Below are positions 9,083-18,816 of a stretch of 64,000 nt of DNA, one piece after another. The DNA is from Aestuariibacter sp. (GTDB lineage Bacteria > Pseudomonadota > Gammaproteobacteria > Enterobacterales > Alteromonadaceae). The stretch spans positions 4,016,795-4,080,794 of the forward strand of contig CP051238.1 of the NCBI GenBank assembly GCA_017794925.1. Direction: 5' to 3'. The notes under the pieces were generated by a model. The model did no database searches. It was given only the letters and a program-made list of their open reading frames with translations, and had not been told where the DNA came from. Each line of letters opens with the position of its first letter. Position 1 is the stretch's first letter. The translations under genes and the position numbers were made by a program.

Positions 9083-9654
9083 CCAAATCCGCGTTAAGCA
9101 TATTCATGGCTCTGGTAATTGCAGGTTGCAGCAGCAAACCGGTCAGTATGAACTACTACTTACTTCATGAGCCTCTGCAAGCCACTGCGACACAAGATAT
9201 CACTGCCTGGCCCGTTGTAGAGCTGCGTTCTCTTACGACTCCCGATTACTTGAAACAACGCAGTTTAATTGTTCAACTCAGCACCAGCGAACTGCATTTT
9301 TCACCTCAGCATGTCTGGTCGGAGCCTGTCGAACAAGGATTTGTGCAATCGTTAAAAGATACTATGGCGGTTAGCCATAACGTCAGATTACAAACCCAAA
9401 GTTTGTGGACAAGCAATGCAAAATCAGGCTACATTTTAGATATCTCAATAGAAGATTTTATTCCTTCACACAATGGAATGGTCATACTGCGCGGTACTTA
9501 CCGATTAGGACAATCACAGCAGCCTGGAAGAATCGTTGAGTTTGCGTTTCAAACGCCTTTGGAAAAAGACGGGTTTGCCCATACTGTAGAAAAAATGCGT
9601 GAACTCGTTGCGATGTTAGCTAACCAAGTCGTAACAGGAATTGAGAGTCATTAA
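9079..9654 (+). CDS. pqiC: PqiC-family outer-membrane lipoprotein
   Basis: A 191-residue lipoprotein. The signal peptide ends in a lipobox (VIAGC, Cys at residue 17), and the mature protein begins with SSKPVSMNYYLLHEP, the usual N-terminal pattern of the PqiC/YmbA (ABC-type transport auxiliary) family. E. coli PqiC sits in the outer membrane and contacts the PqiB needle. The start overlaps the end of pqiB by 4 bases, and the 3' end overlaps the following diguanylate cyclase gene by 14 bases, so all four genes appear to be on one transcript. Confidence 0.9.
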   Translation: MTKSALSIFMALVIAGCSSKPVSMNYYLLHEPLQATATQDITAWPVVELRSLTTPDYLKQRSLIVQLSTSELHFSPQHVWSEPVEQGFVQSLKDTMAVSHNVRLQTQSLWTSNAKSGYILDISIEDFIPSHNGMVILRGTYRLGQSQQPGRIVEFAFQTPLEKDGFAHTVEKMRELVAMLANQVVTGIESH

Positions 9655-10771
9655 TAGCATTACTGAACGTGTCACCCACTTTGTAGACTGGTTGATTACC
9701 AGTGGCTGTAAACAGGTTTATGACGAAGATACAAACCGAAAGATCATTGTAATTAACTTGTTTGCCATGGTCGGTATGTCCATTACCTTTGTATTGGGCC
9801 TGCGGGCAATGTTGAACAACAATGATGTTTTGGGCATCGTTTTACTCTCTTCCGCTGCACTGTTTGGTCTTTGCAAGGCGCTGTTGCTGCACTCGCGTTT
9901 TTTGTACAACCACATTCTTGCCCCGTTCATACTGGTAGTATCCCTAACCGGGCTGATGCTGTATCTGGTCATTTCAGGTGGCGTTGCCAATACCGGGCCA
10001 TTGTGGATTTACGTACTCCCGCCAGTCGCCATGTTTTTTGCCGGCGTTGTTTACGGTGTAATAACCGTCATCGTATTTATTGCTCTGTGCAGTTTCATAT
10101 TATTTGCCGCCGATGGCATGTTTGTTGTTGCAGAATACAGCACCGAATTTAAGCTCCGCCTGCTCTACTCTTTCGCCACCGTCACGTTTTTGTCTGCCTT
10201 TTACGAACACAGTCGTCAAACGAGCTTTAATATCGTCAAAGAGTTGAGTGATAAATTCGAAAGGCAAGCTCAGCAGGATACCCTGACGCAGCTCCCCAAC
10301 CGCCGGGGCATACAACAGTTTATTGAGTTTGAGTCAGCGCGTTCGAGACGACAAAAAAAGCCGTTGACGCTGGTACTTTGTGACATCGACCGATTCAAAA
10401 GGGTTAATGATACCTACGGCCACGATGGCGGTGACATCATTCTCAAGCACGCTTCAGCTCTGTTTAAAGGTTCTGTACGCCAACAGGATGGTGTCTCTCG
10501 TTGGGGTGGCGAGGAGTTTCTCTTCGTGTTGCCTGACACCAATGAAGCCAATGGGGTCATTCTTGCAGAAAAAATCCGTGAAACCCTGGCCAGCACACCG
10601 ATCGAAATTCAACAGAAAAACGTAACAGTGACAGCGAGTTTTGGTGTTGCACAAATTGATTTTGAGCAAGGCTTGGACAAAGCTCTGACACTCGCCGACA
10701 AAGCACTCTATAAAGCCAAAGAAAATGGTCGCAATAAGGTGCTATCTGCGTCATCATTAGCAAGACTATAA
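9641..10771 (+). CDS. membrane-bound diguanylate cyclase (GGDEF)
   Basis: A 376-residue protein with about six membrane segments (residues 25-185) and a C-terminal GGDEF domain (about 210-370) that makes cyclic di-GMP from two GTP. The active-site signature is intact as GGEEF, preceded by RQQD exactly five residues upstream, the usual I-site that gives product inhibition. The start is uncertain. The longest frame opens with TTG 9641 directly after AGGAA, with no room for normal spacing. ATT 9650 or TTG 9692 are alternatives, and coupling to pqiC, which it overlaps, may explain the weak signal. A cyclase coupled to pqiABC is not the usual E. coli arrangement. Confidence 0.9.
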   Translation: MRVINSITERVTHFVDWLITSGCKQVYDEDTNRKIIVINLFAMVGMSITFVLGLRAMLNNNDVLGIVLLSSAALFGLCKALLLHSRFLYNHILAPFILVVSLTGLMLYLVISGGVANTGPLWIYVLPPVAMFFAGVVYGVITVIVFIALCSFILFAADGMFVVAEYSTEFKLRLLYSFATVTFLSAFYEHSRQTSFNIVKELSDKFERQAQQDTLTQLPNRRGIQQFIEFESARSRRQKKPLTLVLCDIDRFKRVNDTYGHDGGDIILKHASALFKGSVRQQDGVSRWGGEEFLFVLPDTNEANGVILAEKIRETLASTPIEIQQKNVTVTASFGVAQIDFEQGLDKALTLADKALYKAKENGRNKVLSASSLARL

Positions 10772-11013
10772 ATTGCGCCAATTCATCGCTTGGATTCGGC
10801 ATATTATGCCTGTTTTCTTATCGGTTTTCGCTTCCATGAACGCGTAACCAGGGTGCGCAATAATGAGTCGCAAATCATAATGATAAACGCACAGCTGTGA
10901 CGGTTTCTTTACGATGCTCATACATATTTACATTTGAGTACTCTGCTTAGCACAGAATATCGTCGATAATAATGATAACAGTGCATCAACAAGGGTTATT
11001 GGAAGTCTTTAAT

Positions 11014-12168
11014 ATGAAATGGATCATTAAAATCGGTTTACCCATTCTGGTATTGATACTGGGTTTTGGCGCAATGAAAGGCGTCACTGCATTGGGTAAT
11101 GAAGAAAGTGAAAACGAAGCGTTAGATACACGACCTTCCGTTAAAGTCACCCAATTATCACCTGAGGCCTATCCGGTAGAAATCGAAGCATTTGGTGAGT
11201 TATCGCCGCTTGAGTCTACTAATTTGTCTGCCCAGGTAAGCGGTGAAATAACGGGTTGGAACCCGCAATTTGTGGCCGGGGGCATTGTAAAACGCGGTGA
11301 CGTTTTGTTCTCCATTGAGAAAGACGCCTACGAAGCTGCATTATTGCAAGCGGAAGCAAGCTTAGCGTCGGCCGAAGCCGCGTTAATCCAGGAAAAAGCC
11401 CAGGCACGCGTTGCAGAGCGCGAAGCAGCCACACTGCCCGATGCACAAGTTACCGATCTTTATTTACGCAAGCCTCAGATTTTAAGCGCCGAGGCCGCGC
11501 TAAAAGCCGCCAAAGCCCAATTAAAAATTGCCAAACGCGATTTGGATAATTGTGATGTCACTGCGCCTTACGATGCACTGATTGTGTCGCGAAACATAGG
11601 CAGTGGCGACTTTGTTGCCGCAGGCAGCAGCGCCGCATTGCTGTACAACATTGAAGTCGCAGAAGTCGTGTTTCCTCTGGCCCGTTTTGACCAGGCATTT
11701 TTACCGGGTCAGTTGGGGAGTGTCGAAGCGACTGTTACATTAATGAACCGTCAGGACGATATTCTGGAGCGTGTTGGTACTATTCATCGCGATACAGGTA
11801 TTGTTGACGCCAGCACCCGTATGACACATCTGGTTGCTCGTATCGACGACCCCTATGGTATTAAAACCGGCCTGCCACCGATTAAGTTTGGTTCCTACAC
11901 GCAGGTTCGCTTTACCGGGAAAACACTGGAAAACATCTACAAGATCCCTCAGGAACTGATTAACAAACGTCAGATTTGGATACTGGACGACGAGGACAAA
12001 CTCGTGCCTAAAACGGCCAACGTAATCCGAGAAGTCGGCAGTGACTTCCTCATTCGAGCCGATATTGATAGTCGTGACCGTATTGTTATGACATTACCGG
12101 AATACCCACAAAGTGGCATGGCAGTAAAAGTGATTGCCAACGAGAAACTCGTCGCGAAGCAACCTTAA
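11014..12168 (+). CDS. RND efflux periplasmic adaptor (membrane fusion protein)
   Basis: A 384-residue HlyD/AcrA-type adaptor. It has an N-terminal membrane anchor or signal (about 1-25) and a lipoyl half-motif (SPLESTNLSAQVSGEI). An alanine-rich helical hairpin (about residues 105-170) precedes the second lipoyl half (VTAPYDALIVSRNIGSGDFV) and beta-barrel domains. It joins the RND pump to an outer-membrane channel. ATG 11014 is chosen because GGAAG lies 8 bases upstream; an ATG at 10972 has no such site. The pump gene follows after 18 bases. No outer-membrane factor gene is adjacent, so a TolC-like protein must come from elsewhere. Confidence 0.92.
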   Translation: MKWIIKIGLPILVLILGFGAMKGVTALGNEESENEALDTRPSVKVTQLSPEAYPVEIEAFGELSPLESTNLSAQVSGEITGWNPQFVAGGIVKRGDVLFSIEKDAYEAALLQAEASLASAEAALIQEKAQARVAEREAATLPDAQVTDLYLRKPQILSAEAALKAAKAQLKIAKRDLDNCDVTAPYDALIVSRNIGSGDFVAAGSSAALLYNIEVAEVVFPLARFDQAFLPGQLGSVEATVTLMNRQDDILERVGTIHRDTGIVDASTRMTHLVARIDDPYGIKTGLPPIKFGSYTQVRFTGKTLENIYKIPQELINKRQIWILDDEDKLVPKTANVIREVGSDFLIRADIDSRDRIVMTLPEYPQSGMAVKVIANEKLVAKQP

Positions 12169-12186
12169 TTCACGGAAGGCCATGAG

Positions 12187-15100
12187 ATGAAAGATCCTTT
12201 AGATACGCAGAGTGGTTTAATTGCGTGGTTTGCCCGTAATCCGGTAGCCGCTAATCTGTTGATGGTATTTATTCTGATAATGGGGGCGGTGGGTTATAAA
12301 AGTATCCAGCGTCAAATGTTTCCCAACATTGAAATCAACTACATTAATATCAGCGCACAATACCCCGGTGCCTCTCCTCAGGAAATTGAAGAAAGTATCC
12401 TGATCAAAATTGAAGAAAGCCTGAAAGATGTCAGCGAAATCAAACGGACGATTTCACGAGCATTCAGAAACAGCGGTCGCGTCTCCCTTGAGATCGATAA
12501 AGATGAAGAGTTGGCCGATGTACTCGACAAGGTAAAACTTCGCGTTGACAGTATTGCTACCTTCCCCGCGGATATGGAGCCAGTCACTATTTCACAGGCT
12601 GAGTTCCAGCAACAGGTTTACGAAATGGCCTTGGTGGGTGATATCCCGTTAGAAGAATTAAAGCCTATCGCCAAGGAAATTGAGGACGACCTGTTACAGC
12701 TTTCTTCTATTTCATTGGCAACTGCTCGTGTCCCCACTGACGAGATCGGCATCGAAGTAAAACCTGAGATGCTGAGAATGTACAACCTCACCATTTCTGA
12801 TGTTGCTAACGCCATCAACCAATACTCAGCCAACGTATCTGCAGGTCAGCTACGCACCGATGCGGGCCTGGTGTCAGTTCGTATCGAGAACCAGTATTAC
12901 AACGGTGACGAGTTTGCCAGTATTCCGGTGAAAGTAGGTCCGGACGGCGCAAAAGTGCTACTGTCTGACATCGCCGTTATTAAAGATGGCTTTACAGAGG
13001 GCGAGCGTTATTTCCGATACACTGGCCAAAACGCCGTATTAATCGCCGTCAATGCCACTAAATCTCAGAACATTCTGCCGATTGCAGACACTGTAAAAAG
13101 CTACATGGCGCACAAGAATAAAGAGTTGCCCGCCGGCTTACAGTTGAAAGAACTGGTAGATATGACTTACTACCTGAACGCCCGCCTGGAAATGATGTTG
13201 AATAACCTCATACAGGGTGCTTTCCTTGTTGCTCTGATGCTGACCATATTCTTACGCTTCCGCTTGGCATTTTGGGTAATGGTGGGTCTGCCATTATGTT
13301 TCCTCGGCGCCGTTATGCTAATGCCGATGTTTAGTGTCAGTGTGAACATCCTCTCGTTATTTGCCTTCATTATGGTATTGGGTATCGTGGTTGATGATGC
13401 CATTGTCATAGGAGAAAGTGCTTACTCCGAAATAGAGTCAAAGGGTGGCGGCGTAGACAATGTTATCCGTGGTGCGAAGCGCGTAGCGACACCTGCAACC
13501 TTCGGTGTACTGACCACAATTGCGGTATTTGCTCCCTTTACATTGAGCAGCGGGCCTGAAGGCGAGTTCTTCTATAATATTTCTGTGGTCGTTATCTTGT
13601 GTCTGGCGTTCAGTTTAATTGAATCAAAACTGATTCTTCCTGCGCATATTGCCAACATCAAATTTAAACCGGTGAAACCCAATAGCTGGCGCGTTAAGTT
13701 TAACAATCGATTTAATCAATTTGTAAACGGCCCCTATCGGAGAACCGTGACCAAAGCCATCGAAATACGATGGTTAGTCCTGGCTATTTTCGTCGCGGTA
13801 TTCATGATGAGCTGGGGATTGGTTGCCGGTAACCACGTACGCATTGTTCCTACCCCAAAAGTACCTCACGACTTCCCGTCCATTGGCATTGAAATGAACG
13901 AAAACGTGTCAGATATGGCGACGATCGAGGCACTTAAGACCGTTGAAAAAGTCATTTGGGACATCGAGGAAAAAACGATTCGCGAGTACGGCAGCGGCAT
14001 GATCAAAGACATGCTGGCTTTCAATGAGTCGCGCAACGAAGCACGGTTAGTTATTCCGTTAGTTGACGAAGAATTGCGTCACTTCAACACCTTTGAACTC
14101 GCCCGTAAATGGCGCGAAGCCATCCCTGAAATTCCAGGTATGAAAAGCTTTAGTATTGAAGATGACGTTAACGGTGGCGGTGACGATGGTGAGTTTGGCT
14201 ACCTGATTTACGGCGCTGATATTAAATCGCTTAATGAAGCAGGTTTGCGTTTCATTCAAATGTTACAGCAGGAAAAAGGCCTCTACGATGTGAGCTCTAC
14301 CATTGACCCGGCCAGTAAGGAAGTCCGTATGGCCTTATTGCCAGCGGCCTATGAGCTGGGCTTGTCACTGCGCAGCATCGCGAACCAGGTTGGTCTGAGC
14401 TTCTACGGTGGAGAAGCACAGCGTGTTATCCGTGATGGTGAGGAAGTCAGAGTCATGGTGCGCTACCCCAGCCTCACCCGTGAACGTTTCTCAGATTTGA
14501 AATACACTGTCATTCAAACGCCAACCGGTGACGAAGTGTTACTGGGCGATGTCGTCGCACTAAGTGAAGAACCAGGAATCAGTTATATTCGTCGGGAAGA
14601 AGGCTTCCGTTCGGTCTACATCTGGGGCGCCATCGACGAAGAACAAGTCGAACCCAATGAAGTCGTGGCTACAATCGACGAAAAACTCCTGCCAGCCTTA
14701 TTAGAGGAATACCCGAATATTCAGATGCAATTAGGTGGTGACATTGAAGAGCAGCAGGCTCAGCAGGATGAGCAGGTTATGTTCTTCACCGCGGCAATGA
14801 TCATGGTCTACATTTTGTTGGCGATACCGCTAAAAAGCTATGGCCAGCCCATCATTATTATGTCAGTGATTCCGTTCAGTCTGACAGGTGCATTGTGGTC
14901 ACACTTCCTGATGGATCTGGATCTGAGTTTGATGTCGACGTTCGGTCTGATTGCCGCAGCAGGTGTTGTCATCAATGACTCTTTGGTTATGACAGACTAC
15001 ATTAACCAGCGCAGGGCGGAAGGCTACTCTATATTGGATGCCGCACGCCAGGCAGGTTGTGCCCGATTCAGGGCCATCACTTTAACGTCGATAACCACCT

Positions 15101-15330
15101 TTGCCGGCGTACTGCCTATTTTGTTTGAAACCAGTCTGCAGGCAAAATTCGTTATCCCAATGGCAGCAGCCCTTGGCTCATCAGTGTTATATGCAACACT
15201 GGTTACGCTTCTGCTGGTGCCATGCCTGTACCTGATCCTGCAAGACATCGGCAACGCCGCAAAATGGATAGGTGCTGTTGCAGTGCGAACCAAGCAAAGA
15301 GTGTTTCGTCAGTCACCCCAGGCTTCCTAA
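12187..15330 (+). CDS. RND-family efflux pump, inner-membrane transporter
   Basis: A 1047-residue AcrB-like proton-driven exporter with the usual plan: one membrane helix at the N-terminus (about 20-40), a first large periplasmic porter domain, a bundle of helices (about 335-500), a second periplasmic domain and a final bundle (about 860-1020). The conserved acidic pair in the fourth helix is visible as GIVVDDAIVIGE. Substrate class is uncertain; the branch resembles uncharacterised marine HAE-type pumps rather than AcrB itself. GGAAGG upstream of the ATG gives a strong ribosome binding site. It forms an operon with the adaptor gene. Confidence 0.93.
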   Translation: MKDPLDTQSGLIAWFARNPVAANLLMVFILIMGAVGYKSIQRQMFPNIEINYINISAQYPGASPQEIEESILIKIEESLKDVSEIKRTISRAFRNSGRVSLEIDKDEELADVLDKVKLRVDSIATFPADMEPVTISQAEFQQQVYEMALVGDIPLEELKPIAKEIEDDLLQLSSISLATARVPTDEIGIEVKPEMLRMYNLTISDVANAINQYSANVSAGQLRTDAGLVSVRIENQYYNGDEFASIPVKVGPDGAKVLLSDIAVIKDGFTEGERYFRYTGQNAVLIAVNATKSQNILPIADTVKSYMAHKNKELPAGLQLKELVDMTYYLNARLEMMLNNLIQGAFLVALMLTIFLRFRLAFWVMVGLPLCFLGAVMLMPMFSVSVNILSLFAFIMVLGIVVDDAIVIGESAYSEIESKGGGVDNVIRGAKRVATPATFGVLTTIAVFAPFTLSSGPEGEFFYNISVVVILCLAFSLIESKLILPAHIANIKFKPVKPNSWRVKFNNRFNQFVNGPYRRTVTKAIEIRWLVLAIFVAVFMMSWGLVAGNHVRIVPTPKVPHDFPSIGIEMNENVSDMATIEALKTVEKVIWDIEEKTIREYGSGMIKDMLAFNESRNEARLVIPLVDEELRHFNTFELARKWREAIPEIPGMKSFSIEDDVNGGGDDGEFGYLIYGADIKSLNEAGLRFIQMLQQEKGLYDVSSTIDPASKEVRMALLPAAYELGLSLRSIANQVGLSFYGGEAQRVIRDGEEVRVMVRYPSLTRERFSDLKYTVIQTPTGDEVLLGDVVALSEEPGISYIRREEGFRSVYIWGAIDEEQVEPNEVVATIDEKLLPALLEEYPNIQMQLGGDIEEQQAQQDEQVMFFTAAMIMVYILLAIPLKSYGQPIIIMSVIPFSLTGALWSHFLMDLDLSLMSTFGLIAAAGVVINDSLVMTDYINQRRAEGYSILDAARQAGCARFRAITLTSITTFAGVLPILFETSLQAKFVIPMAAALGSSVLYATLVTLLLVPCLYLILQDIGNAAKWIGAVAVRTKQRVFRQSPQAS

Positions 15331-15395
15331 GCATTGATTTACCCTTAGCATCAGATATCGCGCTGCGGTATCTGATGCCCAATCAGGACCCCATC

Positions 15396-15878
15396 ATGAC
15401 TTGTACTATTCGTCCGGCCACCATTGATGACACGGCCACTATCCTGCACTTTATTCGCGAACTCGCTATCTATGAAAAAGCAGAGCACGAAGCAAAAGCC
15501 ACCGCAGATCATATTCACCGTACCTTGTTTAACGAACAACCTAAAGCGCATGCCATTATTTGTGAGCTGAATGGGGAAGCGATTGGCTTTGCCGTGTATT
15601 TTTTCAGTTACTCGACCTGGCAAGGGCAATACGGGTTGTACCTTGAAGATTTATACGTATCACAATCTCATCGCGGTGTAGGCGCAGGGAAACAACTGCT
15701 GACTGCACTGGCTAAAATTGCCGTAGATAATGACTGTGGTCGTTTCGAATGGAGTGTACTGGACTGGAATCAACCCGCCATTGATTTCTATGAATCTCTG
15801 GGCGCAAAGCCGCAAAGTGAATGGATTAAATATCGACTCGATGGACAGGCACTTCAGGATCTTGCTGCAAAAGCCTGA
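15396..15878 (+). CDS. GNAT-family N-acetyltransferase
   Basis: A 160-residue single-domain acetyltransferase. The acetyl-CoA binding motif is visible as YVSQSHRGVGAGKQLL (about residues 86-101), and the family end pattern as WNQPAIDFYESLGA. It resembles the diamine/thialysine acetyltransferase branch (YLEDLYVSQSHRG), so a small amine is a plausible acceptor, but this is inference. The start is set at ATG 15396 (AGGAC 7 bases upstream); the frame extends back into the 3' end of the RND pump gene, and an ATG at 15375 is less likely. A terminator follows at 15897. Confidence 0.88.
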   Translation: MTCTIRPATIDDTATILHFIRELAIYEKAEHEAKATADHIHRTLFNEQPKAHAIICELNGEAIGFAVYFFSYSTWQGQYGLYLEDLYVSQSHRGVGAGKQLLTALAKIAVDNDCGRFEWSVLDWNQPAIDFYESLGAKPQSEWIKYRLDGQALQDLAAKA

Positions 15879-15896
15879 TACGCCCCCTATTGCCCT

Positions 15897-15922
15897 GCGC
15901 TTGTGTTAGGACAAGCGCTTTT
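15897..15922 (+). terminator. terminator of the GNAT gene, overlapping the convergent CBS gene
   Basis: GCGCTTGT (15897-15904) pairs with ACAAGCGC (15911-15918) and is followed by TTTT. It lies across the stop codon and last codons of the minus-strand CBS-domain gene. Confidence 0.75.
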
Positions 15923-16331
15923 GCGCGACTGACGCAGCAAAATACTTGAAAATATCCCGCCAGCTAATAATCCCAATTGGCTTATCATGCTCGTCAAGCA
16001 CCGGCAAACAGGAAATCTTATGCTGGTTAAACAATTCAATGGCCTTCACCATAGTGTCATTTGCCTTTAGCGTGATGGGATCCCTGGACATTACCTGATG
16101 CACGCGTTTATCTAACGTTGCTCGGTCTCGGATACGTTCTGTAACTGAATCCAAAAACGGGCTAATGGCTTTAAGATAGTCCCGATCAGAAACGACCCCA
16201 ACCAAACGATCATCCTCAACCACCAGCAAATGATGAAAACCGCTGGCTTCGAAGATGCGCCGCACTGTCTCCAGCGAATCGTCCATCAGAACACACACTA
16301 CCCGCTTGGTCATAATACTGGCAATACTCAT
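15906..16331 (-). CDS. CBS-domain pair protein
   Basis: A 141-residue cytosolic protein made of two CBS motifs: about 1-60 (MSIASIMTKRVVCVLMDDSL, then LVVEDDRLVGVVSDRDYLKA) and about 78-135 (VMSRDPITLKANDTMVKAI, then LPVLDEHDKPIGIISWRDIF). CBS pairs bind adenine nucleotides and usually act as sensors of energy or second messengers. There is no fused catalytic domain, so the partner is unknown. The start at 16331 is preferred because AGAGGGG stands just upstream; a start 14 codons earlier has no ribosome binding site. Confidence 0.88.
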   Translation of the reverse strand: MSIASIMTKRVVCVLMDDSLETVRRIFEASGFHHLLVVEDDRLVGVVSDRDYLKAISPFLDSVTERIRDRATLDKRVHQVMSRDPITLKANDTMVKAIELFNQHKISCLPVLDEHDKPIGIISWRDIFKYFAASVAQKRLS

Positions 16332-16482
16332 AGACCCCTCTGTATCGTTACACTGACTGTGGAAAAACGCCAATCACCATGTCATAGTGTCAGTATACAA
16401 CCTAGGTAACAAATAGGCAGCGTTGCAAAGCTAATTCGCTTTGTACTTCTCCAAGCCATCATAACAATACAAAGGACGTCAC

Positions 16483-18786
16483 ATGGCTAGCAAGGCTACA
16501 TTCAGGCTGTTTAACTACCCTATTACCATTATTCTTATCAGTTTGATTGCTATCGCAGGGTTAGCGACCGGTGGGCAATACCTTTATTTCCGGGGCGACT
16601 ATAAAACCTTTTTCAGGGAAGACAATCCGCAGCGGGCTGCGTTTGAAGAAATGCAGGATATCTTTAATAAGACCGAGTCTGTTAACCTGTTAATCGTGCC
16701 GGACTCAGGCAACGTATTTAATGCAACCACACTGAACCTGATTCAGGAACTCACAGAAAAAGCCTGGCAAACGCCCTACTCCATCAGGGTTAATTCCATT
16801 ACCAATTTTCAGCACACCTATTCTGAAGGTGACGACCTTATCGTCGATAAACTTTACCCGGACTGGCAGACCCTGTCGGATGAGCTGATTATAAACGTTG
16901 AAGCTGTCGCATTAACGGAGCCGGATGTAGTGAACAGGTTGGTCTCGCCAGACAGCCAGGTAGCCGTGATCAGTATTACCGTTAGAATGAGCGATGGCGA
17001 TCAAACCGCCGAAGTGGCAGAAATAGCGACATTCATTAAAGCGCTGACGGCAGAAACAATGGATGCTTACCCGGATCATCACTTCCACCTTACCGGCGTA
17101 GTGATGCTCAACGACGCGTTTCAGATAGCCGCGAATGACGATGCCAGCACGCTGGTTCCGGCCATGTTTGCCATTATTATTGTGTTAATCGGTGTTCTGC
17201 TTCGCTCGGTATGGGCAGCATTAGCCACCCTTATTATTGTGGGAGCAACCATCGCCGCCACGATGGGCTTTGCCGGTTGGGCGGGTTATTTTCTGAGTGT
17301 ATCAACAGTGAACGTCCCTACGATGGTAATGACACTAGCGGTGGCCGATTGTGTGCATATCATCGCTTCCTGGTTTCAGCAAATGCGTGATGGGTTGTCT
17401 CGGGAAGAAGCCCTGCAACGCGCCATCAGCCTGAACAAAATGCCGGTCCTTATTACCTCAGTCACTACGTCTATTGGTTTTTTAACACTGAATTTTTCTG
17501 ATGTTCCAATACTGGTTGATCTGGGAAATCTAACAGCCATTGGCGTTATGCTGGCGTGCTTACTGGCCCTCACGCTATTACCCGCAATGTTATCGTTAAT
17601 GCCAGTTAAAGCGCCTTCTGGTAACAAGTCCAAACTGACGGCACGTTTAACGTCATTAGGGGAATGGGTCATTACCTACTACCGCCGAATTTTACCTTAC
17701 AGCGCCATTGTATTTGTGACCGCGCTAATCCTGGCGTCGACCAATCAACTTAATGATATCGCCATTAAATACTTTAGTCAGGACAATACATTCAGGCAGG
17801 CAGCTGATTATCAGTCAGACCATTTAAGCGGTCTGGCGACAGTGGATTTCGCTATATATACCGATGAAATGTCTGGTATCAACAAGCCAGAAGTCCTCAC
17901 ATCCATAATGGCATTTACCGAATGGTTGCGCGCACAACCTGAAGTCGACCACGTCTCATCTATTTCTGACACATACAAAAAACTCAACAAAAATATGAAC
18001 TTCGACAATCCGGACTACTATCGGTTACCGATGGATCCGGAGCTGGCAGCACAGTATTTATTGCTGTTTGAAATGTCACTGCCCTATGGTTTGGATTTAA
18101 ACAACCAGATTGATATGGATAAAGCCGCCACCCGTATCAGTGTCACTCTGGATAATCTGGGTAGTAAGGAATTAACGGCGTTTGAGCAAAGAGCTTATGA
18201 CTTCTTTAATAAACTCTCGCCTGAACTCCGAATCACCGCAGCCAGCCCGGCATTAATGTTTGCCCATATTGGTGAAACCAATATGCAGAGTATGCTGAAA
18301 GGTTCATTACTTGCACTCGTGCTCATATCATTTCTGCTTGTGTTTGCTCTAAAGTCGGTCAAGCTGGGTTTGATTAGCCTGGTGCCCAATCTGCTACCAG
18401 CAGGATTAGGCTTCGGTATTTGGGCGATGTTGTCTGGAGAAATAAATATGGCGTTGTCGGTTGTACTGAGCATGACTCTCGGGATTATCGTCGACGACAC
18501 CGTGCACTATTTAAGTAAATACCGCGTTGCCAGAGAACAAGGTAAAGACGCAAGACAAGCAAACCAATACGCGTTTAAAACCATTGGACAGGCACTGGTT
18601 GTGACTACCAGCGTGCTGGCAATTGGCTTTGGCGTGCTTAGTTTATCCAGCTTCGCGCTGAATTCAGATATGGGGTTATTAACCGCTATTATCCTGGTGA
18701 GTGCGCTGGTGATTGACTTGTTGTTCTTACCAGCATTTTTGCTATGGCTGGACAAGCCTGCGTCATCTGCAGAGGAAGCCGCTTAA
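16483..18786 (+). CDS. MMPL/RND-superfamily exporter
   Basis: A 767-residue membrane protein with two copies of an RND-like half: one helix at about 15-35, a periplasmic loop, five helices at about 225-370, then a second helix near 405, another loop and a helix bundle at about 605-760. Conserved acidic residues lie in the helices VADCVHIIASW and IIVDDTVHYLSKY. The plan fits the MMPL family (hopanoid, lipid or sterol-sensing-like transporters) rather than drug-efflux RND pumps of about 1050 residues. There is no adaptor gene next to it. AAAGGA upstream supports ATG 16483. The likely substrate is a lipid-like molecule, by inference only. Confidence 0.88.
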   Translation: MASKATFRLFNYPITIILISLIAIAGLATGGQYLYFRGDYKTFFREDNPQRAAFEEMQDIFNKTESVNLLIVPDSGNVFNATTLNLIQELTEKAWQTPYSIRVNSITNFQHTYSEGDDLIVDKLYPDWQTLSDELIINVEAVALTEPDVVNRLVSPDSQVAVISITVRMSDGDQTAEVAEIATFIKALTAETMDAYPDHHFHLTGVVMLNDAFQIAANDDASTLVPAMFAIIIVLIGVLLRSVWAALATLIIVGATIAATMGFAGWAGYFLSVSTVNVPTMVMTLAVADCVHIIASWFQQMRDGLSREEALQRAISLNKMPVLITSVTTSIGFLTLNFSDVPILVDLGNLTAIGVMLACLLALTLLPAMLSLMPVKAPSGNKSKLTARLTSLGEWVITYYRRILPYSAIVFVTALILASTNQLNDIAIKYFSQDNTFRQAADYQSDHLSGLATVDFAIYTDEMSGINKPEVLTSIMAFTEWLRAQPEVDHVSSISDTYKKLNKNMNFDNPDYYRLPMDPELAAQYLLLFEMSLPYGLDLNNQIDMDKAATRISVTLDNLGSKELTAFEQRAYDFFNKLSPELRITAASPALMFAHIGETNMQSMLKGSLLALVLISFLLVFALKSVKLGLISLVPNLLPAGLGFGIWAMLSGEINMALSVVLSMTLGIIVDDTVHYLSKYRVAREQGKDARQANQYAFKTIGQALVVTTSVLAIGFGVLSLSSFALNSDMGLLTAIILVSALVIDLLFLPAFLLWLDKPASSAEEAA

Positions 18787-18816
18787 CACACCTTTAGAAT
18801 TAACCGGATTATTGGG

